The notes beneath the pieces are model-generated. The model had not been told where the DNA came from and did not search any database. It saw nothing but the letters and a program-made list of their open reading frames with translations. From assembly GCA_959604475.1 (NCBI GenBank), contig CAUHBX010000006.1, positions 1 through 13,630 on the forward strand: a stretch of DNA of 13,630 nucleotides, in the 5' to 3' direction. The position numbers and the translations under genes were made by a program. Source of the DNA: an uncultured Eubacteriales bacterium (GTDB lineage Bacteria > Bacillota > Clostridia > Lachnospirales > Anaerotignaceae). Shown one piece after another: positions 6,572-12,900 of this stretch (position 1 is its first letter; every line of letters begins with the position of its first letter).

Positions 6572-8248
6572 TTAAAACGGATTACCCCAGCGCTTTATCA
6601 ATTCCCTTCTGGCTTCTTCATCTGCATTGTAGTAATCAGTATACATATCATCTTCCCAGTGCGCCTTCTCACCCGGCAGCTTCTTATATTCATAGTCCTG
6701 CTGGTTCCTTATCCCGTATGTTATGGCAAGTCCCATTACAAGGTCGTCGTGCTCCCCTTCCTCTGCCTGCGGCTTGCCGTTTATCTTCACAAATGACAGC
6801 ATTTCTTTAAGTGTAAGAACGTCGTTTATGAGGTATACCTCATCTCTGACTATGCTCACAAGATTGGCCAGTATAACCGGCCTTGTGCTTGATGTTGTCC
6901 TGAACCCGAACGACTTCTTAATTGCTCCGGTAAAGGTGTCCGGAGCTTCCCTGACATACTGTTTTGGATAGCCCAGCCTTGAAAGCTCCTTTATAGGGAA
7001 GGTGGAGAAGTTAGCCTCCAAGCCGACTAGGGCAGTATTGTAATACATTCCAAGGCAATATATCTGCCTTGAGTATTCGTCCTCATCTATCCTGTTATCA
7101 CGGAATACGGCGCATTGTACGCCTGTTGTATTGTCTATCACATGGGCTGTAAAGTAATCGCTGCCCTCTCCCGCCGTATCGCCTCCGAGTACATAGGGAC
7201 AGCGGCTTTGCGGTTCCTCATAGATTTTTATTAATCCCTTTTCTTTATCCTCCCAGCGTATATTTGATATGGAAAGGCCGTCATAATCGTATAAAAAAAG
7301 ACCCTCTTTAATGGGTCTGTAATTACTCAGGTCATTTATACGGTTTATTATCCTTTGGGTATCAAATATGCACGCGCCCGTAGCAATAAAGGCTTCCTCC
7401 GGTGTGGCCGGGTATTCCTGCTTAAACAGGTCTGTATCGCCGCCGCAGTTATTCTTTATACACCAGCGCCGCCAGCTTAATTGTTCAAGGGACAGGCTAA
7501 AGCGTTTTCGCAGTTCCTTTTCTTCTTCGGTTAGTTCAAAGCCGTCATAGGGCTTTTGATACTCCGGCAGCTCATACCAGGGGAAGAATACGGGTATAAA
7601 GTCATTCTCCTTATTTACAGCGGCGTCCCAAAGTCTTTTGAACTCGTCAAAGCCGTTGGCTGTGCTCTCTATTATTACCATTGTCCCCGGCTGTGATGGT
7701 ACTGACTGCAAAAGGCCGTTAAGGGTTTCCATCTTGTTACCTGTCCAGAAGGCGAACTCTGATATATGCACGTTTGAGAAGGTATCCGAACGGCCTACTC
7801 CGTCGCCGCCTGCTGTGGCGCATTTGATTTTTGAGTTCAGGCCGGACACGTTTTCCATTCTCGCCGGAGCGTCAAATATAAGCTCCTTGGCGTTACTGGC
7901 CTTCCTTTTTGGCTTCATCATTGGAGGCAGTTCATTATAAAACAGCTTTGACATACTGAAAAGGTTGCTTGTTGCGTCGTCCTTATGCGCTATTATAAGG
8001 CTGTTTACATTTTCCTTTGTGGCTGTCCTATGGAATATCAATGCTTCTGTTAATGTTGAGAAGCCCATCTGCCTTGCCTTAAGTATTATTATCCTTATGG
8101 GCTTATTGGCCTGCGCTTCATGCTTTATTACCTCATATAACCGTCTTTGCGGGCTGTTAAGCTTAAAGGGGACTATCTTATTGTCCTTTGTCTTTATCCT
8201 TAAGAACGTCTGTATATACTGGCCGGCATTGCGAATGTTAATACTCAT
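6572..8248 (-). CDS. terL: Terminase large subunit (packaging ATPase-nuclease)
   Basis: The 558-residue protein has both terminase domains. In the N-terminal ATPase the Walker A region is LKARQMGFST (56-65). The Walker B strand is VHISEFAFW (160-168), with Glu164 as the likely catalytic carboxylate and Ser in place of the usual Asp. A coupling motif VIIESTANG lies at 191-199. The C-terminal RNase H-like nuclease shows its three acidic clusters: GGDTAG (Asp357), VGLEAN (Glu411) and EHDDLVMGLAI (Asp501/Asp502). It pumps DNA into the procapsid through the portal and cuts the concatemer, with the small subunit choosing the site. The ATG overlaps the end of the small subunit gene by 11 bases, and GGCGGAG lies just upstream, so translation is coupled. 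The length is normal for the family and all key residues are present. Whether packaging is headful or cohesive-end cannot be read from this window. Confidence 0.95.
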   Translation of the reverse strand: MSINIRNAGQYIQTFLRIKTKDNKIVPFKLNSPQRRLYEVIKHEAQANKPIRIIILKARQMGFSTLTEALIFHRTATKENVNSLIIAHKDDATSNLFSMSKLFYNELPPMMKPKRKASNAKELIFDAPARMENVSGLNSKIKCATAGGDGVGRSDTFSNVHISEFAFWTGNKMETLNGLLQSVPSQPGTMVIIESTANGFDEFKRLWDAAVNKENDFIPVFFPWYELPEYQKPYDGFELTEEEKELRKRFSLSLEQLSWRRWCIKNNCGGDTDLFKQEYPATPEEAFIATGACIFDTQRIINRINDLSNYRPIKEGLFLYDYDGLSISNIRWEDKEKGLIKIYEEPQSRCPYVLGGDTAGEGSDYFTAHVIDNTTGVQCAVFRDNRIDEDEYSRQIYCLGMYYNTALVGLEANFSTFPIKELSRLGYPKQYVREAPDTFTGAIKKSFGFRTTSSTRPVILANLVSIVRDEVYLINDVLTLKEMLSFVKINGKPQAEEGEHDDLVMGLAITYGIRNQQDYEYKKLPGEKAHWEDDMYTDYYNADEEARRELIKRWGNPF

Positions 8249-8642
8249 AGTCTCCGCCCGCCTTACTTAAAAACTCCTCATAGCTTATTTGCGCCTTTAT
8301 TTCCTGCTTATCGGTGAACATACCTAAATGGCGGCCTAGTAGCTCTAATGCCTTAAGCTTGTCATTTGTCTTAACCTCCATCTCATAAAGCAGAGCTGTT
8401 CTTGCAAAACCTATCTTAGCTAGCTCCTTTATAACATCGTCCTGTTTTACCTCTGTACGTTTAGACCTTTCCGCCATCCGTTTTTCAATATAGGCTGAAA
8501 CATTAGTGTTTCTTAGCAATTTAGAAGCGTTTACCGCCGCTGTGCTATCGTTCTTCACTCTTGTGTATACTGCCTTATATGCTCTGGTGGCATTAAGGTC
8601 TATCAAGTATTCATCACAAAATAGTTTCTGTTTCTCTGTCAA
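8238..8642 (-). CDS. terS: Terminase small subunit (Terminase_2-like), TTG start
   Basis: Starting at a TTG, this encodes 134 residues with the Terminase_2 pattern. It begins LTEKQKLFCDEYLIDLNATR (residues 1-20) with AYKAVY, forming the N-terminal DNA-binding helix-turn-helix. A helical oligomerisation region with RSKRTEVKQDDVIKELAKI (59-77) follows, and DKLKALELLGRHLGMF (94-109) is the family signature near the C-terminus. It recognises the phage packaging site and loads the large subunit. The TTG at 8642 was chosen because AGGAGG lies eight bases upstream and the family usually begins here. The same frame is open further upstream to 8756, but that stretch runs through a terminator and the preceding gene's end and does not resemble the family. 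The gene follows a strong terminator by only about 25 bases, with no room for a clear promoter. Confidence 0.88.
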   Translation of the reverse strand: MTEKQKLFCDEYLIDLNATRAYKAVYTRVKNDSTAAVNASKLLRNTNVSAYIEKRMAERSKRTEVKQDDVIKELAKIGFARTALLYEMEVKTNDKLKALELLGRHLGMFTDKQEIKAQISYEEFLSKAGGDYEY

Positions 8643-8666
8643 TGCCACCCCTCCTTTCCGGGTATT

Positions 8667-8693
8667 AAAAAAGCAAGCCTGAAAGGCTTGCTT
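8667..8693 (-). terminator. Rho-independent terminator before small terminase gene
   Basis: The minus strand has AAGCAAGCCT, loop TTC and AGGCTTGCTT, a perfect ten-base stem, running directly into a run of six T. The stem overlaps the stop codon of the membrane protein gene. No T-run follows on the plus strand, so it should act only on minus-strand transcripts. It lies between the membrane gene and the whole packaging/head operon. Confidence 0.88.
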
Positions 8694-9243
8694 AGTTATC
8701 ATTATCATCGTCATTATACTTATAGTTAACAAAAAATATCTTAATACAAGTATCAAATAATCCTACTGAATACAATATTATAAACAGTGTAAAATATGTT
8801 ATCGGCATCGAAATTATAAACGCAGTCCATAAATTTATCGCTAAATCCGAGATTGCCGCAATAAAAACAAATATATACAAAAATATTGTTATAGCTGTAA
8901 TCCAGCCTAAAAAATAGAATGTAAAAAATATATTTATTAAGCTCTGTATTTTGTTCTTCTTTAATAGGTTTTTGGTTGCCTTTAGACTAACTGTCCCACT
9001 TACAAACGCTAGTCCAGTAAATGTAATACCTAGTAAAGCAATTAAACACGGTACAAATATAAGTGAAATATTCATAAGAAGACCATTTACATCTTCAACA
9101 GGTATAGCAACTAAATATTTTCCTATAAATCCGGATAAAACTACAGCGCCCAATATAGAAATTCTACCCTCAATAGTTTTATATAAATCTCTATATTTTT
9201 TTGAATTTCTAAGCATACCAAAAAAGCTCTGATTTATATCCAT
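8692..9243 (-). CDS. AT-rich four-helix membrane protein, possible moron
   Basis: This encodes 183 residues with four strongly hydrophobic segments, at about residues 29-50, 55-85, 103-134 and 141-172. The N-terminus is charged and the C-terminus is acidic and Asn-rich (YKYNDDDNDN). It should be an inner-membrane protein. I recognise no family. The gene lies between the late regulator and the terminase genes and is flanked by terminators on both sides. It is clearly more AT-rich than the packaging and head genes that follow. This isolated, terminator-bounded layout is typical of moron genes, which often alter the lysogen, for example by superinfection exclusion; that function is only a guess. 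The ATG at 9243 was chosen because GGTGAT precedes it. In-frame GTG codons at 9255 and 9252 lack a ribosome binding site. The weak SD suggests low expression. Confidence 0.7.
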   Translation of the reverse strand: MDINQSFFGMLRNSKKYRDLYKTIEGRISILGAVVLSGFIGKYLVAIPVEDVNGLLMNISLIFVPCLIALLGITFTGLAFVSGTVSLKATKNLLKKNKIQSLINIFFTFYFLGWITAITIFLYIFVFIAAISDLAINLWTAFIISMPITYFTLFIILYSVGLFDTCIKIFFVNYKYNDDDNDN

Positions 9244-9283
9244 AATTATCACCACTATTATTTTTAAAATTTTTCCATCCTAT

Positions 9284-9312
9284 AAAAAAGACACTCCATA
9301 ACCGAAGTGTCT
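9284..9312 (-). terminator. Terminator hairpin between late promoter and membrane gene
   Basis: The minus strand has AGACACTTC, loop GGTTAT and GGAGTGTCT, a nine-base stem with one T-G pair, followed by six T. It lies about 24 bases below the -10 box at 9336-9341, so a transcript from that promoter would end as a leader of about 45 bases unless read through. It could equally end the regulator transcript from upstream. Confidence 0.8.
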
Positions 9313-9335
9313 CTGTCTCATTCTTTTACGATACT

Positions 9336-9358
9336 ATTATAGCACAGGTAAATGTGAC
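9336..9358 (-). promoter_or_regulatory. Candidate extended -10 late promoter
   Basis: The minus strand reads TGTGCTATAAT. A consensus TATAAT (9341-9336) is preceded by TGC, giving an extended -10 element. No good -35 hexamer lies at the normal spacing; instead two TGTGACAT repeats occupy that place, which suggests an activator-dependent promoter. The -10 box contains the stop codon of the regulator gene. Transcription should start near 9329 and meet a terminator hairpin within 20 bases. Confidence 0.55.
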
Positions 9359-9774
9359 ATTGTGTGACATCTTTTAAATTCCTGCAATGCAAAGCCGTGT
9401 ATTCTTAGCACCTGTCTGTAAGAATAATTTATCTCTATAGCAATTTCTTCAAACTGTTTATACTCCACGTATCTTTTATACAAAATCTCTATGTAAACCG
9501 GATTACTAAGCCCTTGTATCTCATTGATTATCTTGTTTTTCAATATCAAAAGCTCCTGTATGTCCTTATGTATCTCTGATTCTAAATCAACAATACGCGA
9601 TATATCATCCGGCATCCTATCCTTTGGAGAGGTCTGCACCCTTTCGCTGTCAATACTTGCAGATACATTTTCCGCTGCTGCTTTGAGGCTCTCCAGCTCG
9701 GCCATCTTCTGATATGTCTTTATAGTTAATGTTCTTAGCTGCCTTAAGTATTCCTTTGGCATCATTTCTTCCAA
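9337..9774 (-). CDS. DUF1492/ArpU-type late transcription regulator
   Basis: The 145-residue protein matches the pattern of the DUF1492 family, found just before terminase genes in many Firmicute phages. The N-terminus has PKEYLRQL (6-13), then helical, coiled-coil-like sequence, with VQTSPKDRMPDDISRIVDLE at 46-65. The C-terminus has YIEILYKRYVEYKQFEEIAI (94-113) then NYSYRQVLRIHGFALQEF, a sigma-70 region 4-like helix-turn-helix. Relatives such as ArpU and RinA control late gene transcription, so a similar role is inferred here. The promoter and TGTGACAT repeats at the end of its own gene would be its obvious target. A TTG start is used in this call: AGAGGTG lies six bases upstream, while the in-frame ATGs at codons 4 and 5 have only a weak GGAAGA. 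It follows an intergenic gap with a 12-base palindrome. Confidence 0.78.
   Translation of the reverse strand: MEEMMPKEYLRQLRTLTIKTYQKMAELESLKAAAENVSASIDSERVQTSPKDRMPDDISRIVDLESEIHKDIQELLILKNKIINEIQGLSNPVYIEILYKRYVEYKQFEEIAIEINYSYRQVLRIHGFALQEFKRCHTMSHLPVL
9353..9370 (-). promoter_or_regulatory. Two direct TGTGACAT repeats, 10-base period (candidate activator site)
   Basis: Identical octamers tgtgacat on the plus strand (ATGTCACA on the minus) lie at 9353-9360 and 9363-9370, one helical turn apart. They cover the place of the missing -35 box, starting 12 bases upstream of TATAAT. A protein dimer or pair could bind one face of the DNA there. The repeats also encode the last residues of the regulator (HTMSH). 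Confidence 0.45.
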
Positions 9775-9865
9775 TCACATCACCTCTAACCCACAAAACT
9801 TAATACCTTTAACGTTAAATTATCTATGTAAAACACAAAAACACATATATGCAATTTCATATCTA
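9775..9865. promoter_or_regulatory. 91-base intergenic gap with 12-base palindrome
   Basis: This is the only sizeable gap in the upstream operon and is very AT-rich. It contains the perfect palindrome tttaacgttaaa at 9808-9819, about 35 bases before the regulator start, which could be an operator. No convincing -35/-10 pair at normal spacing was found, and no terminator. Confidence 0.3.
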
Positions 9866-10054
9866 CTACTCCAAAAAATCATTTAGAAATTTCTCCACTT
9901 CCGGCAAATAAGGCATAGCAAAAACCTGTCCGCATTTGGTACAATACTTCAATTGCATAATCCGTTCATTTTCTCCATCATTCTCTTTTGGATATATCTT
10001 GTTTCCATTTTTCTCTGAGTAGTTAAGTTCCTTTAATTCATGTTTACAGTTCAT
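9866..10054 (-). CDS. Small zinc-binding-like protein, 62 residues
   Basis: The 62-residue protein begins MNCKHELKEL and has YCTKCGQVF in its second half. Cys3 and His5 with Cys38 and Cys41 form a plausible zinc site (CxH ... CxxC), similar to small phage zinc-finger proteins. The rest is charged, rich in Asn, Glu and Lys, and ends in an acidic helix (PEVEKFLNDFLE). The function is unknown; it may bind nucleic acid or a partner protein. The start ATG overlaps the stop of the preceding gene by four bases (ATGA), so the two are translated together. It ends in TAG and is the last gene before the AT-rich gap and the late regulator. The family is not recognised. Confidence 0.6.
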   Translation of the reverse strand: MNCKHELKELNYSEKNGNKIYPKENDGENERIMQLKYCTKCGQVFAMPYLPEVEKFLNDFLE

Positions 10055-10329
10055 TCTTTCACCCTCTCATATGTTGCCTCGAATATATCAGGCTTACAGG
10101 GATAAAGCTCACCTTTAATACCCTTGATTATGTAATCGCCTATACTTGCATATAAATCACCTTCTAGCGTAGGTATGACTATTTTAGGATTATTCGGTTC
10201 TTTGTATAATATTGTTAATTCCTTTAGCGCCATAAACTCATGCAGTGATTTAAGCACTTCATAAGTATCATAAGTATCATCTGTATATTGCATTGCCTCA
10301 ATCTCTATCGGTTTCTTTCTATATTTCAT
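10051..10329 (-). CDS. Conserved phage protein with GDYIIKG...YPCKPDIF motif
   Basis: From the ATG at 10329 this gives 92 residues starting MKYRKKPIEIEAMQYTDDTY. The C-terminal part, SIGDYIIKGIKGELYPCKPD then IFEATYERV, is a pattern I recall from many small uncharacterised phage proteins across Firmicute and other phages, with no settled function. The start was set at 10329, not at the open frame's first ATG (10377), because GGAGG lies six bases upstream and relatives start with MKYRKKP. The longer reading would also overlap the preceding gene. An 18-base direct duplication, two copies of a nine-base unit at 10261-10278, encodes DTYDTY. It is coupled to the next gene by an ATGA overlap. Confidence 0.75.
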   Translation of the reverse strand: MKYRKKPIEIEAMQYTDDTYDTYEVLKSLHEFMALKELTILYKEPNNPKIVIPTLEGDLYASIGDYIIKGIKGELYPCKPDIFEATYERVKE

Positions 10330-10340
10330 GCTTTTCCTCC

Positions 10341-10700
10341 TTATGCGTAGCCTAACAGTTTGCCATAAACAATCCAATAATCGCCGTAGTTGCCATATTC
10401 ATATACAGTACCTCTTAAAGGCTCTGAAGCCAGAACTGTTATAATGTTTTGGAGTTCTCCTTTTGCTAATTTAGATAATTCTTTTATAAAATTCTCTATA
10501 TCAAGCAGGCTTAGGGCTTCTTCCCCTTCTTTATTTTTCCAAGGTACATTAATTATTTTATTGTCATATATAACAGTCAGCGCTGTTGCCTTATCGAACT
10601 CTATATCTTCCGGCTTTTCGATTTTATCCCCTAATTCTTTCTTATTTCCTCCGCATGATATTGCAGAGATTTTTCCGTCTTTTATCAATTCACTGCTCAT
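10341..10700 (-). CDS. Hypothetical phage protein, 119 residues
   Basis: This 119-residue protein is not recognised. It starts MSSELIKDGKISAISCGGNK, has a strand-rich middle (ATALTVIYDNKIINVPW, about 38-54), a helix (DIENFIKELSKLAKGELQNI, about 67-86), and ends in an aromatic motif, YGNYGDYWIVYGKLLGYA. There is no signal peptide, membrane segment or catalytic motif. It sits in a run of short overlapping genes: its ATG overlaps the stop of the upstream zinc-ribbon gene (ATGA) and has AGGAGG seven bases upstream. Its own stop lies in the ribosome binding region of the next gene (TAAGGAGG), 11 bases before that start. Confidence 0.65.
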   Translation of the reverse strand: MSSELIKDGKISAISCGGNKKELGDKIEKPEDIEFDKATALTVIYDNKIINVPWKNKEGEEALSLLDIENFIKELSKLAKGELQNIITVLASEPLRGTVYEYGNYGDYWIVYGKLLGYA

Positions 10701-10894
10701 TGTTTTTCCTCCTGTTCATGCAAAAGTGCCTGTGTCTCCTTATAGTCCTGCGCTGTAATCCCCGTTGGTGTTCCACACTCAGGACAATACAACCAGTTAT
10801 CGCCTATATGCTCAAGACAGTTCCCGCATATATGAGGTGTGTGATAGATAGTTTTAAGTCCTATGTATTGGTTTTTCATAAGGGGTTCGCTCAT
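10697..10894 (-). CDS. Small zinc-ribbon protein, 65 residues
   Basis: The 65-residue protein has a clear zinc ribbon: HICGNC (Cys23, Cys26) and YCPECGTP (Cys37, Cys40), ten residues apart. A charged C-terminal helix follows (EQEEKQ at the end). Such stand-alone ribbons occur in phage accessory operons and may bind DNA, RNA or a partner; the target here is unknown. The ATG at 10894 overlaps the previous stop (ATGA) and has only a near-adjacent purine run (GGAAAAGGA), so it probably depends on coupling with the upstream gene. A second in-frame ATG at codon 6 has no ribosome binding site. It lies next to another zinc-ribbon gene. Confidence 0.65.
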   Translation of the reverse strand: MSEPLMKNQYIGLKTIYHTPHICGNCLEHIGDNWLYCPECGTPTGITAQDYKETQALLHEQEEKQ

Positions 10895-11193
10895 TCCTTT
10901 TCCTCCAAATCCATCTTTGCGCCGCAGTTAGGGCAATATTGCGACTTATAATCTTCTATTTCTCCACATGAGCTGCATTTGTAATAAGGCCCATCAATTC
11001 TATATGTTGGCTTTAGTTTTGGTCTTACCCACATCCCATGTGGTCTAAGACTTTCCGGGTCTATAGTAGGCTCATTAACAAGCAGCCTAATTATTTCGTA
11101 TATTTTTAAGCTCTCATCACTTATCATGCCGTGATACTCATCTACCAAGTTTGCGATTACTTTATTAGCGTCTATCAGACTTTGTTCGTTCAT
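10891..11193 (-). CDS. Hypothetical phage protein with C-terminal zinc ribbon, 100 residues
   Basis: The 100-residue protein has a helical N-terminal half starting MNEQSLIDANKVIANLVDEY and a C-terminal ribbon, YYKCSSCGE (Cys73, Cys76) with YCPNCGAKMD (Cys87, Cys90). The N-terminal segment with LLVNEPTID and the WVR segment before the ribbon are patterns I recall from widespread uncharacterised Firmicute phage proteins. The role is unknown. It begins in an ATGA overlap with the gene upstream and ends in an ATGA overlap with the next zinc-ribbon gene, so the group is translated together. Confidence 0.7.
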   Translation of the reverse strand: MNEQSLIDANKVIANLVDEYHGMISDESLKIYEIIRLLVNEPTIDPESLRPHGMWVRPKLKPTYRIDGPYYKCSSCGEIEDYKSQYCPNCGAKMDLEEKE

Positions 11194-11615
11194 TCTCCCT
11201 CGCTCCCCTCTATCATTAAATTTCGTTCTTTAAATATCTGATATACTGTTTGTCCTGTGTGATTAGCCATATACGGCAAGAATATTTGCTCCATTTCTAC
11301 CATTCCGCTTTCAAGAATTGCCATTTGTGCCGCTATCCAGTCTTTTAGTATTCTCCATGCTACTCTGTTAGCCTGTGACATATCACATTTGACCTTTTGT
11401 TTTTGCAGCACCTTGTAAACTGCTTCGCTGTTTGCTGGAAGAATGAATACCCTCTCTCCTACTGGCGTGATTATTGAAAATGATATTGCTATCGGCTCTC
11501 CATTATCCCTGTATTCTTGCATTATCTTTTTGGCTCCGTGCTTTGCTAGGTCGCTTTGTATCTCTCCTATGCTCTTAAATACATCAATCTTTGTTGTGTA
11601 GTTCATTATTGGCAT
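11190..11615 (-). CDS. Conserved hypothetical phage protein, 141 residues
   Basis: The 141-residue protein begins MPIMNYTTKI and has a predicted alpha/beta layout. After the N-terminal helix (EIQSDLAKHGAKKIMQEY) comes a strand pair around AISFSIITPVGERVFILP (43-60) and then a long helix, NRVAWRILKDWIAAQMAILE (83-102). IFLPYM follows at 111-116. This combination is familiar from small phage proteins of unknown function in Firmicute phage early/middle operons. There are no catalytic motifs or membrane segments. The start is well supported by AGAGGGGGC about six bases upstream. That site overlaps the stop of the preceding gene, which ends two bases before the ATG. It overlaps the next gene by four bases. 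Confidence 0.7.
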   Translation of the reverse strand: MPIMNYTTKIDVFKSIGEIQSDLAKHGAKKIMQEYRDNGEPIAISFSIITPVGERVFILPANSEAVYKVLQKQKVKCDMSQANRVAWRILKDWIAAQMAILESGMVEMEQIFLPYMANHTGQTVYQIFKERNLMIEGSEGE

Positions 11616-11617
11616 TC

Positions 11618-12058
11618 TTATGCCCCCTCTATCAAATCCGGCAGGTATACAGGGCTGTTCTCAAAGGTGATGAAGTCATATAAATTACTTTCACTCACAA
11701 ATCCACATTCAGGTGACCAAAAATATCTTTGGCTTTTAGATAAATACGGTTTGTTTTCATAAAAGAATAAACCTCCTGATATATCCCTCGTCACCCAAGG
11801 TGTCCCCTCTGCTATCCTGCCCTTTATTGCTGTTATCTGCTGGTCGGTGAGATTATACTTATTAGACGAAATGGCCTTTATAAAGTCAGGCTGCTCTATC
11901 ATTCGGTATATGTCTGTTGTCCCTGTTACTGTCAACCAAATGTTTCCCTTATGTGGACTTTGAAGAAACATTCCATTCACTATGTATTTTCTATCAGAAC
12001 CCGGATATGTAAATTCAATGCCCTCCGGCACTCCTAATATTTCGCTTAATTTACTCAT
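11618..12058 (-). CDS. Hypothetical phage protein, 146 residues
   Basis: This 146-residue protein is not assigned to a family. The N-terminus reads MSKLSEILGVPEGIEFTYPG, then NIWLTVTG (39-46). A helix follows around DQQITAIKGRI, then GGLFFYENKP (95-104) and RYFWSPECG (111-119) near the C-terminus. The mix of strands and aromatic residues suggests a small globular protein, with no transmembrane segment and only one cysteine. It belongs to the operon of small genes: the upstream gene ends 14 bases before its ATG, and CGGAGGC lies six bases upstream. Its stop comes two bases before the next start. The function is unknown. Confidence 0.68.
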   Translation of the reverse strand: MSKLSEILGVPEGIEFTYPGSDRKYIVNGMFLQSPHKGNIWLTVTGTTDIYRMIEQPDFIKAISSNKYNLTDQQITAIKGRIAEGTPWVTRDISGGLFFYENKPYLSKSQRYFWSPECGFVSESNLYDFITFENSPVYLPDLIEGA

Positions 12059-12072
12059 TATTTTGCCTCCGT

Positions 12073-12900
12073 TTAGTCTACAAATTTTGTGTCTCTATTT
12101 ACAAAATCATTTGATGTTACTTCAATAACAGCGTCATCGGTTATTTCCTGTATACATTTTCTTGGTTTATTGCCTAGAACATAATGGAGGCCCGTTCTCA
12201 TACTTTCACAAATTATGGTGTTTCCGTTTTTAATCCATTCGTTCCTATGGCAGTCGATATATTTCGTTCCGTCGTTTAAGGTTATTAAGTAAGCCTTTCT
12301 TCCTATAAAATTTCTAACTATTTTTTCAGCAAGTTCTTTTTTCTCTGGATATTTTGTAATATATTCTAAATACATTTCCGGAAAAATATCCTTTAACTGC
12401 CTTATAAACTTGGGTACTTCTTCTTTTTGGTAAGAGCTGATTTCTCCTCCCATTAACGCCCTTGGTTTATAGCTGATGATTTTATGTACTGTTTCCACGT
12501 TAAAGTCTTTTCTTTCTATAAAATGCTTATTTACTAAATTATCGACTACTTTTTTCCCGTAAACCTCCAAATAATTAATCGGGATATAGACATAATCTCC
12601 ACACTCACACAGGAAAGCATTTTCTGTTTTTATTTCAATTGAATACTTTTTCTCCCATTCTCTTGATATATTTCCGAAACTTTTTGCTCTTGGTGTTACC
12701 CCGGTTTTTCTAATTATCTTTGAATGTGGGCATTGTATTCCTCCAAATATTATCGTTTCACATACACATTTCCCCATCGAATACATTTTACATTCTCCGT
12801 CATATTCACAAATATAAGCCTCCATTCTTTCTCTATCATTTGATTTCATATATGCTCGATTACTCCATGAACTATATCTAACAATTTTTAATTCGCTCAT
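12073..12900 (-). CDS. Cysteine-rich hypothetical phage protein, 275 residues
   Basis: This is the largest intact gene upstream of the regulator. The N-terminal 100 residues hold seven cysteines (31, 37, 45, 47, 57, 98, 100), including CVC (45-47) and CEC (98-100), with GGIQCPHSK at 53-61 and TPRAKSFGN at 69-77. The spacing is unlike a simple zinc ribbon and could hold a metal cluster or several zinc ions. The rest is helical and charged, with a strand-rich segment KAYLITLNDGTKYIDCHRNE (about 203-222). No family is recognised. The gene is visibly richer in A and T than the genes on either side, which suggests separate acquisition. It starts in an ATGA overlap with the upstream gene. Confidence 0.65.
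   Translation of the reverse strand: MSELKIVRYSSWSNRAYMKSNDRERMEAYICEYDGECKMYSMGKCVCETIIFGGIQCPHSKIIRKTGVTPRAKSFGNISREWEKKYSIEIKTENAFLCECGDYVYIPINYLEVYGKKVVDNLVNKHFIERKDFNVETVHKIISYKPRALMGGEISSYQKEEVPKFIRQLKDIFPEMYLEYITKYPEKKELAEKIVRNFIGRKAYLITLNDGTKYIDCHRNEWIKNGNTIICESMRTGLHYVLGNKPRKCIQEITDDAVIEVTSNDFVNRDTKFVD

Noticed and set aside
8643..8756. N-terminal extension of the small terminase to an ATG at 8756
   Set aside because: The extension crosses a terminator hairpin and the end of the membrane gene and does not match the family, whereas the TTG at 8642 has a well-spaced AGGAGG.
10261..10278. Nine-base tandem duplication
   Set aside because: Two copies inside a coding gene encode DTYDTY; this is a small in-frame duplication and not a repeat array.
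10330..10377. Upstream ATG for the 92-residue conserved protein
   Set aside because: It would overlap the preceding gene by 37 bases; the ATG at 10329 has GGAGG at proper spacing and matches the MKYRKKP start of relatives.
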